DNA of 42,228 nt from an uncultured Clostridia bacterium (GTDB lineage Bacteria > Bacillota > Clostridia > Christensenellales > UBA1242): assembly GCA_930990515.1 (NCBI GenBank), contig CAKNPS010000007.1:1-42228 (forward strand), in the 5' to 3' direction. A program made the translations under genes and the position numbers. This document shows positions 35,659 to 42,228 of the stretch, in pieces. The notes beneath the pieces are model-generated. The model was given only the letters and a program-made list of their open reading frames with translations, searched no databases and was not told where the DNA came from. The first letter of the stretch is position 1, and each line of letters starts with the position of its first letter.

Positions 35659-36894
35659 CTATGATAGTTGTTTGTTGCTTTTTAATTCCTTATCTAAATA
35701 GTTAATAAGCCAATTTGCACGGCAATAAATGTAAGATTTAAAAATATTTGCTTCGTTAGGTGTGAGAAGTGGTGGATTGTTTCTTTCTGATTTTGTATAA
35801 TCGTCAACTAGTCTATCCAAAATATTGCTATTTGTTATCAAATTTTTTAGGCTACCTAAAAATTCTTTTGTGTCATCTTGATAATTTTCTACGATATATT
35901 TAATGTTTTCTTCACTTGTATTACTTGAAAATTGTGATGCTAATGTTTCAATTGGAGTTTTGCTTTTTTCTTCTTTTCTTTTTAGGTAATCTTTGTCCCA
36001 TTTTAAGATTATTTCAACTTCTTCTTTAGGTGGGAGATAGTCAAGTTTTGTTTTAATTAAAGCATTAAAACTTTCTCCATAATCAAAATTAGGGGCAAAC
36101 TGCAAGTCTTGAGCTTTGCTGTCGAAAATAAATCCGCTGTTTCTGTCTGTGAAATCGCAATCTCCAAGAAATTCTCGGAGTAAGAAAGAACGAACAACAC
36201 GACTTTTAACACATTTAATTTGTTTTTCTAATTTTTCTTGCGAAATATCTGGCAAATATTGTTCTTTTTTATCACGAATAAAGGCACATAAACTTTTAAG
36301 CCAGTTTTTAACAAGGAAAGGCTTATCTGAATTGTCAGAAAAAATTGCTTTTGCCATTTTCATACTTTCTTCAAAGGAAACTAGGCGTTCTCCTGAGTAT
36401 GCTGTTGATAAATAAATTGATGAGTCATTTGATGGTTTTAAAAAATCGATTGAAACAATACCATAAGGCTGTAAATTTTTTAAATCTCTTTCATTCAAGT
36501 GTTTTAATAGGCTTTTAAAACCAGCCTTATCATCTTGAAAATCAAATTCAACAATATAGTTATATGAAGTTGGTAAATCCAATGCAAGTGCTATTCTCAT
36601 ACCTAAATTTTCGGCGATTGCTGAATACCTAGAATATGTTGGTTTAAAGGTTGCGGAAATTGATTTTGGCAAATTTTCAAGTTTGGTAGGAATTAAATTT
36701 CCGTCTTCATCTTTTTTATAAATTTGTTCGTCATAGCAGGTCCATACACAAGCCTTTTTGCCTTGCATAATTGAATGGTTGATTAAATCAAGCGGAAGGT
36801 TTGATGTTGGCACTTGTCCCCAAATGTTGTTACTTCTTCCACCAGAATAACTCCAACCATCAACAGAACGATATTTGATTCTTAATTTTCTCAT
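35659..36894 (-). CDS. HipA-like kinase-fold protein
   Basis: 411 residues. The segment FLGDCDFTDRNSGFIFD at about 241-257 has the D-x4-N spacing of a kinase catalytic loop, and APNFDYGESF at about 268-277 resembles the metal-binding DxG element, as in HipA-related proteins. The N-terminal half (SISATFKPTYSRYSAIAENLGMRIALAL) fits the nucleotide-binding lobe of that group. No HipB-like helix-turn-helix partner is adjacent, so a classic toxin-antitoxin pair is not evident. The gene stands alone between tRNA-fMet and the gyrase operon, with its own terminator. ATG 36894 has a weak AGAGAG upstream. The fold assignment is moderate; the substrate is unknown. Confidence 0.6.
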   Translation of the reverse strand: MRKLRIKYRSVDGWSYSGGRSNNIWGQVPTSNLPLDLINHSIMQGKKACVWTCYDEQIYKKDEDGNLIPTKLENLPKSISATFKPTYSRYSAIAENLGMRIALALDLPTSYNYIVEFDFQDDKAGFKSLLKHLNERDLKNLQPYGIVSIDFLKPSNDSSIYLSTAYSGERLVSFEESMKMAKAIFSDNSDKPFLVKNWLKSLCAFIRDKKEQYLPDISQEKLEKQIKCVKSRVVRSFLLREFLGDCDFTDRNSGFIFDSKAQDLQFAPNFDYGESFNALIKTKLDYLPPKEEVEIILKWDKDYLKRKEEKSKTPIETLASQFSSNTSEENIKYIVENYQDDTKEFLGSLKNLITNSNILDRLVDDYTKSERNNPPLLTPNEANIFKSYIYCRANWLINYLDKELKSNKQLS

Positions 36895-36959
36895 AATGTT
36901 TTCTCTCTTTAATTTATTTTATCATAAACAAAGATAAATTACAATAGAAAAAATAAAAA

Positions 36960-36981
36960 AAGACTGAAACATTCAGCCTTT
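36960..36981 (-). terminator. Terminator of tRNA-fMet
   Basis: On the minus strand AGGCTGAA-TGT-TTCAGTCT followed by seven T residues. Confidence 0.85.
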
Positions 36982-36987
36982 TATAAT

Positions 36988-37064
<77 letters not shown>

Positions 37065-37079
37065 TCAAAAGATATTAGT

Positions 37080-37109
37080 ATTATAAACCTAATATATGCC
37101 TTTTGTCAA
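37080..37109 (-). promoter_or_regulatory. Promoter of tRNA-fMet
   Basis: On the minus strand consensus TTGACA (37104-37109) and TATAAT (37080-37085), 18-base spacing. Confidence 0.85.
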
Positions 37110-37191
37110 GGGTTATTCATAAAATTTTTATTTTTGTGAGAGTTGTTTGTTGAAGAATAGAAACCTTTTTAAAGGTTAAGAAGTAAAATTA

Positions 37192-37950
37192 TTATAGAAA
37201 CAAAATTGAAAGACAAAGAAGAATAAAAGACACATACATCAAAATGTTTATTCTTCTTTCCTTTGTGAAAGTTGTTGTTATTATGTAACTAGCAAAAATT
37301 AAGGAAGCAATGGCATATAAGATGTTTGAAAGAGCAAAAGAATACATTAAAACTGTAATTATTTGCCCAACAAGAAAGCCTGCTGAAATATAACATAATA
37401 TGTTGGAAATAACATCATAGAAATTATGATTTTTTCGCATAAAAGTGATGCAAAGACCAATCAATGCAAAAGGAATTGCCATTAAAAATCCAAATGGAGT
37501 TTCTTTGCCTAGATATAGTCCAGCAAAAGCAAACAAGAAAGATGATAAAAGAAAGGCAACACCTTCAAAAATTCTTCCTTCGCTTTCTGCAAAGGATTTT
37601 GAGAAATTGTATTTCTTTTTTTCTTTTTTCTTTTTCTTATTATTTTTATTGATTTCTTCAATTTCGGTGTCAAAATTTTGAGTGGTATTTTCTATATCTT
37701 CTTCCACAATTTCTTTAGGTTTAAGTTCAAATAGTGATAAGAAAATAGGGAAAATTGAGATAATAGAAATGATAGAAAATCCGCCGAAATAATTATTATA
37801 ATTTGCGGTCAAAATTCCTGCAACAACAAGGCAAATAATTGTTAATGCCGATATAGAAAAATATAACGCACCTTTCTTTTTTATAAATATGGTGGTTATT
37901 CCAAGAAGTCCAGAAGCGACATAAATAATTATAAGTGATGCTAGTAGCAT
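37192..37950 (-). CDS. Polytopic membrane protein of unknown function, 252 residues
   Basis: About seven or eight hydrophobic helices are split by a strongly charged central loop: an acidic stretch (VEEDIENTTQNFDTEIEEI) followed directly by a run of lysines (NKKKKKEKKKY) around residues 80-115. Helices 1-3 come before the loop and the rest after. I do not recognise the family and see no transporter motif. ATG 37950 has no ribosome binding site and lies exactly where transcription should start (see the promoter at 37957-37984), so the mRNA may be leaderless. Confidence 0.75.
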   Translation of the reverse strand: MLLASLIIIYVASGLLGITTIFIKKKGALYFSISALTIICLVVAGILTANYNNYFGGFSIISIISIFPIFLSLFELKPKEIVEEDIENTTQNFDTEIEEINKNNKKKKKEKKKYNFSKSFAESEGRIFEGVAFLLSSFLFAFAGLYLGKETPFGFLMAIPFALIGLCITFMRKNHNFYDVISNILCYISAGFLVGQIITVLMYSFALSNILYAIASLIFASYIITTTFTKERRINILMYVSFILLCLSILFL

Positions 37951-37956
37951 ATAATT

Positions 37957-37984
37957 ATTATAAACAAAAAAAATAAAATTGCAA
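37957..37984 (-). promoter_or_regulatory. Promoter giving a predicted leaderless mRNA
   Basis: On the minus strand TTGCAA (37979-37984) and TATAAT (37957-37962) with 16-base spacing. Only six bases separate the -10 from ATG 37950, so the predicted start nucleotide is the A of ATG. The -35 lies within the stem of an overlapping terminator-like hairpin (AAAATTGCA/TGCAATTTT, about 37975-38006). Confidence 0.6.
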
Positions 37985-38006
37985 AACGATTTTAATGCAA
38001 TTTTAT
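37968..38006 (-). terminator. Terminator downstream of glnS and the structured element
   Basis: On the minus strand AAAATTGCA pairs with TGCAATTTT around a 12-base loop, followed by ATTTTTTTT. It would end transcripts from glnS and element copy 2, and it overlaps the promoter of the next gene. Confidence 0.65.
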
Positions 38007-38063
38007 TTTAAAAATAATTTTATTATTAAAATTAAAGGAAATAAATAAAATATTTTCCTTAAT

Positions 38064-38219
38064 TTATATTATCGGAAGCCGAACCAAGCACAACTTTAGT
38101 TGTATTTGAGTGAGGCTGATGGTCATACATATTATGTGATGAGTGTGCACTAGCACACAAATTCGATAGAATTTATTAAAATTTTATGATAGTAAAATTT
38201 TAACATCACATAGTTTATA
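38064..38219 (-). repeat. Structured dispersed element, copy 2 (candidate ncRNA)
   Basis: 156 bases, the minus-strand relative of 12381-12530, starting at the base after the glnS stop codon. The three conserved blocks are the same. The closing stem is longer here (TATGTGATG at 38204-38212 with CATCACATA at 38133-38141). The second stem is again a perfect 11-mer but with a changed sequence (TTAAAATTTTA, 38193-38203, with 38176-38186). The other hairpins are AAATTC/GAATTT, GTGTGC/GCACAC (38143-38158) and ACAAC/GTTGT (38090-38103). The stems occupy the same positions as in copy 1 with different sequences, which points to selection on structure. Confidence 0.7.
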
Positions 38220-39911
38220 TTATTTCTTAAAAGAATCTTTAAGAGAAATTGTGGAATTGAAGATATAGTTATCTTCCGTGGTATCTTTATCAAGGCAATA
38301 ATAACCTTTTCTCATAAATTGGAATTTATCTTCCACTTTAGCAGATTTGAGGAAATTTTCGGCATAAGCCTTTCTTTCAATAAGAGAATTTGGCTCGAGT
38401 AGTTCGCTGATTTCTACACCATCTGCAAGTGCTTTGGCAGGGCTTTTATATTCGCTTTTAATAAGATTTTTAAATTCCCTAATTGTGATTTCAAAGAAGT
38501 TATCACTAGATACAAAGTGAATTGTGCCTTTACACTTAATTCCAGAAGTGTCGTTGCCACTTTTTGTGTTTGGTAAATATTCACATTCCAAATGGTCAAT
38601 TTCACCATTTTTATCAAAGATAACTTTGTTGCATTTTATGATATATGCACCTTTAAGCCTAACAATTCCACCTTCTGTAAGACGATTATATTTTGGTGGT
38701 GGATTAAGACTGAAATCTTCTTTTTCAATGTAAATTTCACGACTGAAACGTGCTTTGTGAGTGCCAGCATTTTCATCATTTGGGTTGTTGTCGATTTCAA
38801 TATCTTCGCCATCTTTGTCATAGTTTGTGATAACGACTTTAAGTGGGTCCAAAACCACCATAGCACGAGTGGCAATTCTGTTTAAATCTTCTCTAACATA
38901 ATATTCTAAAGCAGAGAAAGGAACTGTCACTTCAATTGTGTTTCCCCAACCGACAGATTTAACAAAATCTTTAACGGCTTTTGCTGTGTATCCTCTTCTT
39001 CTGATTCCAACAAGGGTTGGAAATCTTGGGTCGTCCCAGCCACTGACTGCTCCACTATTTACAAGTTGTTTTAAATATCTTTTTCCAGTCAAAATATTTT
39101 CAATGACAAGACGGCTAAATTCGCGTTGTTTAGGGGCATATTTCTTTCCCCAACCATGTTCCACAAACCACTCATAGACAACTCTATGGTCTTGGAAGCC
39201 TTTATCGCACAAACTGTAAGTTGTGCCTTCAAGGCAGTCTTCCATTGGGTGAACAAAGTCATATTGTGGCCAAATACACCATTTATCGCCAACACGATAG
39301 TGATGTTGTCTAGCAATTTTATACATTACAGGGTCACGCATATTGATGTTTGGGTGTGACATATCAATTTTTGCACGTAAAGTTCTTGAGCCATCAGGGA
39401 ATTTACCAGCACGCATCTCTCTAAAAAGTTTTAAATTTTCTTCAGGTGTGCGGTTTCGATATGGGCTTTCTTTTCCAGGTTCTGTTAAAGTCCCGCGAGT
39501 TTTTGAAACTTCTTCGGCTGAAAGGTCGCAAACATAAGCATCGCCGTTCATAATCATTTTCTCGGCGATTTTATATATGTCGTCAAAGTATGCTTCGCTT
39601 GCATAAACAAGTGCTTCTGGTTTAAATCCGAGCCATTCAAGGTCGGCCATATAACTATCGGCAAATTCGCCATCTTCTTTTGTAGGATTTGAGTCGTCCA
39701 TACGAAGATATGTTTTTCCACCAAATTTTTGTGCTGTTTCAAAATTAATAGTCCATGCTTTTACATGACCAATATACCAATAACCACTAGGTTCTGGAGG
39801 ACAACGGGTTTGAACTTCTTTTGTTCTTCCTGCCTTAATGTCGGCGATTATTTCTTCTTCAAGTTCGTTTTCTGGAACAATTTTGTCAATGTCAATATCT
39901 TTTAAACTCAT
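38220..39911 (-). CDS. glnS: Glutaminyl-tRNA synthetase, divergent
   Basis: 563 residues; charges tRNA-Gln directly with glutamine. The family is clear from RMDDSNPTKED, RGTLTEPGKESPYRNR, LRAKIDMSHPNINMRDPV, WCIWPQYDFVHPMED and WDDPRFPTLVGIRRRGYT. Both catalytic signatures depart from the norm: the HIGH region reads PEPSGYWYIGHVKA instead of GYLHIGHAKS, and the KMSKS loop reads ILTGKRYL instead of VMSKRKL. The C-terminal beta-barrel anticodon domain is complete (FQFMRKGYYCLD). ATG 39911 follows TAGGAG. Most Bacillota lack GlnRS and use GatCAB. Two tRNA-Gln genes lie at 2176-2345. Confidence 0.93.
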   Translation of the reverse strand: MSLKDIDIDKIVPENELEEEIIADIKAGRTKEVQTRCPPEPSGYWYIGHVKAWTINFETAQKFGGKTYLRMDDSNPTKEDGEFADSYMADLEWLGFKPEALVYASEAYFDDIYKIAEKMIMNGDAYVCDLSAEEVSKTRGTLTEPGKESPYRNRTPEENLKLFREMRAGKFPDGSRTLRAKIDMSHPNINMRDPVMYKIARQHHYRVGDKWCIWPQYDFVHPMEDCLEGTTYSLCDKGFQDHRVVYEWFVEHGWGKKYAPKQREFSRLVIENILTGKRYLKQLVNSGAVSGWDDPRFPTLVGIRRRGYTAKAVKDFVKSVGWGNTIEVTVPFSALEYYVREDLNRIATRAMVVLDPLKVVITNYDKDGEDIEIDNNPNDENAGTHKARFSREIYIEKEDFSLNPPPKYNRLTEGGIVRLKGAYIIKCNKVIFDKNGEIDHLECEYLPNTKSGNDTSGIKCKGTIHFVSSDNFFEITIREFKNLIKSEYKSPAKALADGVEISELLEPNSLIERKAYAENFLKSAKVEDKFQFMRKGYYCLDKDTTEDNYIFNSTISLKDSFKK

Positions 39912-39932
39912 CTATTTCTCCTAATAACTTTT

Positions 39933-39961
39933 ATTTTAATTTCTTTATAAGGAAATGTCAA
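39933..39961 (-). promoter_or_regulatory. Promoter of glnS
   Basis: On the minus strand TTGACA (39956-39961) and TAAAAT (39933-39938) with 17-base spacing. Confidence 0.75.
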
Positions 39962-39975
39962 TTATATAAGCAAAA

Positions 39976-40566
39976 TTATATGGCTTCATTGTGTATGTTT
40001 TTAAGTTTGTTTTTAATTCGACTCAAGGAATTGTCAATACTTTTTTGGTTAAGGTTTAAAAAGTCGGCGATTTCTTTATATGTATAACCACGAAGATAAT
40101 ATTTTAAAACTTCAAATTCCTTTTTTGAAAGTGTTTTCTTTATGGCTGAAACTAAATATTTATAGTTTTCTCGATTAATGATTTTTTCATCAGGGGAGAC
40201 TTGAAAAATCAAGTTTACTGGCAAAAATTCATCTTCTTCACTTTTTTCGCTAAAACTTTGCAAGGAAACGGAATTAGAAAGTGGTAAATTCTTTTTTGTG
40301 TTTGCTTTTTTAATTGCGGTTTGAATTTGATGTTTAATGCACATAATGGCAAAAGTTTTGAATGTGGCATTTTTATTTTTACTGAAATTTTTAATAGCCT
40401 TATAAAGTCCTATCATACCTTCTTGAATAATGTCTTCAAGTTCGCCACCAATGATAAAGTAACCACGGGAAATTTTCACCACAGTGTCTTTATATTTTTC
40501 TAAAATTTCATTTTCAGCAGATTCATCGCCTTTTTGTGATAATGCCACAAGTTCTTCATCAGTCAT
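39976..40566 (-). CDS. sigH: SigH-type (Spo0H) RNA polymerase sigma factor
   Basis: 196 residues. It starts TDEELVALSQKGDESAENEI and has region 2 with IIGGELEDIIQEGMIGLYKAI and FKTFAIMCIKHQIQTAIKKA, the strongly conserved SigH core (YFLIGADREDIIQEGMIGLYKAI in relatives). Region 4 is a helix-turn-helix (EVLKYYLRGYTYKEIADFLNL). SigH directs transition-phase, competence and early sporulation genes in Bacillota; the occurrence of comEC in the same window fits a competence role. No ribosome binding site precedes ATG 40566 and the promoter predicts a leaderless mRNA. Confidence 0.93.
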   Translation of the reverse strand: MTDEELVALSQKGDESAENEILEKYKDTVVKISRGYFIIGGELEDIIQEGMIGLYKAIKNFSKNKNATFKTFAIMCIKHQIQTAIKKANTKKNLPLSNSVSLQSFSEKSEEDEFLPVNLIFQVSPDEKIINRENYKYLVSAIKKTLSKKEFEVLKYYLRGYTYKEIADFLNLNQKSIDNSLSRIKNKLKNIHNEAI

Positions 40567-40572
40567 ATTGAT

Positions 40573-40600
40573 ATTTTAACATATTTTGTCAAAATTTCAA
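40573..40600 (-). promoter_or_regulatory. sigH promoter giving a predicted leaderless mRNA
   Basis: On the minus strand TTGAAA (40595-40600) and TAAAAT (40573-40578) with 16-base spacing. Six bases separate the -10 from ATG 40566, so transcription should begin at the A of ATG. Confidence 0.55.
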
Positions 40601-40718
40601 TATGATTTTTAAAGAAAATTATTTTAATTAAAGATGTAATTAAATAAAGATAAATGCTAAAATTAAAACTTTTACTATATATAGGAATAAAAAGGTAATT
40701 AACTCACAAACTATTTTT

Positions 40719-41228
40719 ATGAAATTTAAATCATTAATTTGTGCGTTATTAATTTTTATGGCAATTTCTTTTGCTGGTTGTGGTGGAAAAGAAGTTTCTT
40801 CTGCAAAAATTTCTCGTGATGATGAAATGACTGGCGGAAGTTTATCATTTGTTTATGATGAAAATTCAAGAACAATTTTTGTTGGTGGGGAAGGAGAGTT
40901 TATTCAATATTATGAAAAAGATTTATCTAAAGGTTGGGAACCGGGAAATCGTATTGGACTTAAAATTGAAGCACCAAGTGAAGTTGAAAACTTAAAAAAG
41001 ACCACTCTTGAAATGAATGGTGTGACATTCACTGATATGTTTGTTAAAATTGATGGACAACAACAAAATTTTTTTAATATTTATCCAGTTGTAACAGAAA
41101 CAACCAATGAAATTGTTTTTAAAATCACTTGGGAAGAAGAAATTGCCACTCAAACTTACACTATAAAGATTGTGGAAGGCACGGCACTTTTAGATAATGA
41201 AGGAAATGTTAAAGAAATTAAAAAATAA
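40719..41228 (+). CDS. Small lipoprotein of unknown function
   Basis: 169 residues. The N-terminus has a basic start (MKFK), a hydrophobic core (SLICALLIFMAI) and the lipobox FAGC, so the mature protein is anchored through Cys20. The rest is beta-rich and resembles one or two small immunoglobulin-like or lipoprotein beta-sandwich units (GVTFTDMFVKIDGQQ; WEEEIATQTYTIKIVEG). There is no known domain I can name. No clear ribosome binding site lies before ATG 40719; AAAAAGG lies 25 bases away. A short AATCAT/ATGATT hairpin with T residues (about 41227-41256) follows. Confidence 0.8.
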   Translation: MKFKSLICALLIFMAISFAGCGGKEVSSAKISRDDEMTGGSLSFVYDENSRTIFVGGEGEFIQYYEKDLSKGWEPGNRIGLKIEAPSEVENLKKTTLEMNGVTFTDMFVKIDGQQQNFFNIYPVVTETTNEIVFKITWEEEIATQTYTIKIVEGTALLDNEGNVKEIKK

Positions 41229-41334
41229 ATCATTGTATTATGCCATGATTTTTTAAATCCGATCTTGATTTTAAAAATAATTATTGCTTTTTCATAAAAA
41301 AGTTAGGAGAAAAACAACTTTTTATTAATTTTTG

Positions 41335-41364
41335 TTGACTTATAGCATAACATTTGAGTAATAT
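41335..41364 (+). promoter_or_regulatory. Promoter of the 174-residue membrane protein
   Basis: TTGACT (41335-41340) and TAATAT (41359-41364) with 18-base spacing. An AAAAAGTT/AACTTTTT hairpin lies just upstream (about 41298-41324). Confidence 0.6.
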
Positions 41365-41381
41365 CAAGATAGGAGTAGATA

Positions 41382-41906
41382 ATGCAAAAGACATTAAATA
41401 TTATTTCAACAATAATTATTTTGATTGGTGCCGTTCTTTTAGGAGCAACATTTGGGTTAGAACCAACTCAGGGCTTAATTTTACCACTTTTAATTTCCGG
41501 CATTGTAGTTTTGGTTGTGGGAATAATTATAGCAATAGTTTCATCATTCTGTGTTAAATATAAAAAAGATAGGTCAACACTCAAAGTTGAATATGTTGGA
41601 ACAAAAGAAGAAGTAACTGCAAAGATTGAAAACTTTTTAAAACAAAACGGCTTTGAACTTGTCCAATATAATGATGAAAAAGTATATCAGAATGGAAAAG
41701 GTTTTTGGGTTTCAAGAAAATATATTAAATATGAAATAACAGATTCTGAACTCAATCTTGAATATTGGATAGGGTTAGGAGTTGGCACAAAACCAGGTGA
41801 AGAAATGCCGATAGATAATAAATTTTTTGGTAGTGCAGCAAAAAATCAAGTTAAAGGTTATGTTGACACATTGGTTAGTCTTGTTCAAAACAAATTGACA
41901 AAATAA
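41382..41906 (+). CDS. Two-helix membrane protein of unknown function, 174 residues
   Basis: Two N-terminal membrane helices (about 5-25 and 32-56: IISTIIILIGAVLLGATF; LPLLISGIVVLVVGIIIAIV) are followed by a positively charged boundary (KYKKDR) that places the remaining 115 residues in the cytoplasm. The soluble part is alpha/beta (VEYVGTKEEVTAKIENFLKQ). I do not recognise the family. ATG 41382 follows AGGAG 6-7 bases upstream. It has its own promoter and terminator. Confidence 0.8.
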   Translation: MQKTLNIISTIIILIGAVLLGATFGLEPTQGLILPLLISGIVVLVVGIIIAIVSSFCVKYKKDRSTLKVEYVGTKEEVTAKIENFLKQNGFELVQYNDEKVYQNGKGFWVSRKYIKYEITDSELNLEYWIGLGVGTKPGEEMPIDNKFFGSAAKNQVKGYVDTLVSLVQNKLTK

Positions 41907-41907
41907 A

Positions 41908-41940
41908 AATCGTGATTTAATAATCACGATATTTTATAAT
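41908..41940 (+). terminator. Terminator of the 174-residue membrane protein
   Basis: ATCGTGATT-TAAT-AATCACGAT hairpin followed by a T-rich tail. Confidence 0.8.
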
Positions 41941-41993
41941 TTTGTGCTGAAGGAAAGGAACTTTCTATCTATAACTTTTCTTTAATATATAAC

Positions 41994-42013
41994 AAAAAAA
42001 CAGGCGATGCCTG
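41994..42013 (-). terminator. Terminator of tRNA-Glu
   Basis: On the minus strand ACAGGC-ATC-GCCTGT followed by seven T residues, directly after the tRNA. Confidence 0.85.
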
Positions 42014-42088
42014 TGGTGATCTCGAGGGGACTCGAACCCCTGATACCGCCGTGAAAGGGCGGTGTCTTAACCACTTGACCACGAGACC
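42014..42088 (-). tRNA. tRNA-Glu(TTC)
   Basis: Cloverleaf on the minus strand with acceptor GGTCTCG/CGAGATC, discriminator A and encoded CCA. The loop CTTTCAC reads TTC. Confidence 0.95.
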
Positions 42089-42107
42089 AAATATTCATTG
42101 CTTTTAA

Positions 42108-42137
42108 AGTATAATATATTTGCATTTCACTTGTCAA
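42108..42137 (-). promoter_or_regulatory. Promoter of tRNA-Glu
   Basis: On the minus strand consensus TTGACA (42132-42137) and TATACT (42108-42113), 18-base spacing. Confidence 0.85.
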
Positions 42138-42179
42138 GTGTTTTTCAAAATTTTATTTAAATATTTATAATTGTGTTGG

Positions 42180-42217
42180 GTCTTATACTTATTGTCGTAA
42201 GGTATAAGACTTTTTTA
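42180..42217. terminator. Terminator at the right edge
   Basis: GTCTTATAC pairs with GTATAAGAC (42202-42210) and is followed by six T residues on the plus strand. Nothing on the plus strand upstream needs it; on the minus strand it could end a gene lying beyond the window. Confidence 0.6.
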
Positions 42218-42228
42218 TTAGGCAATTT

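Noticed and set aside
38064-38219. Hammerhead-type ribozyme in the structured element (CTGATG on the plus strand)
   Set aside because: The CUGANGA core is incomplete and no matching GAAA strand with flanking stems is found.

Overview
The window is AT-rich (roughly 30% GC by eye), uses the standard genetic code, has strong GGAGG-type ribosome binding sites and TTGACA/TATAAT promoters, and carries firmicute marker genes (sigH, helD, comEC-holA, a CadC-type regulator). It most resembles a chromosomal segment of an uncultured Clostridia-like Bacillota. A stand-alone glutaminyl-tRNA synthetase is less usual for that phylum.

Region by region. 1-1924 is the end of an integrative element: a truncated gene, a divergent XRE repressor with an operator-like palindrome, and a tyrosine integrase that points at the 3' end of tRNA-Lys. 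2013-2598 is a six-tRNA operon (Gly, Arg, His, Gln, Gln, Lys) on the minus strand. After an unknown gene comes tRNA-Leu(TAG), followed by a structured tandem repeat that runs into a decapitated membrane-protein gene. 4643-8702 holds a small unknown gene, comEC, holA and an HD-domain gene. 8808-11636 is a 942-residue orphan behind a near-perfect promoter. It is followed by an IS200-type insertion sequence, a structured dispersed element, an acetyltransferase-like gene, a second array of the same tandem repeat and tRNA-Leu(CAG). 14158-16652 is a metal-responsive cadC-cadA operon, then a DUF4186 gene and an rRNA uridine methyltransferase. 18536-24162 is an operon for two membrane-anchored unknown proteins of 323 and 1552 residues. 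From 24247 the strand switches to minus: metG, hisS, a 520-base intergenic region with DnaA-box-like sites, helD, gyrB-orf-gyrA, a HipA-like gene, tRNA-fMet, a membrane protein, a second copy of the structured element, glnS and sigH. The window ends with a lipoprotein, a membrane protein and tRNA-Glu.

Most recognised genes are housekeeping: translation (ten tRNAs, MetRS, HisRS, GlnRS, an rRNA methyltransferase), DNA topology and replication (GyrA, GyrB, HolA) and RNA polymerase accessory factors (HelD, SigH). Accessory content is the integrative element, IS200, the metal-resistance operon and the large orphan surface-type proteins.

The least explained signals are two families of structured repeats. 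One is an approximately 150-base element present at 12381-12530 and on the minus strand at 38064-38219, with conserved single-stranded blocks and stems that keep pairing while changing sequence. The other is an approximately 154-base tandem unit that starts immediately after the CCA end of both tRNA-Leu genes.
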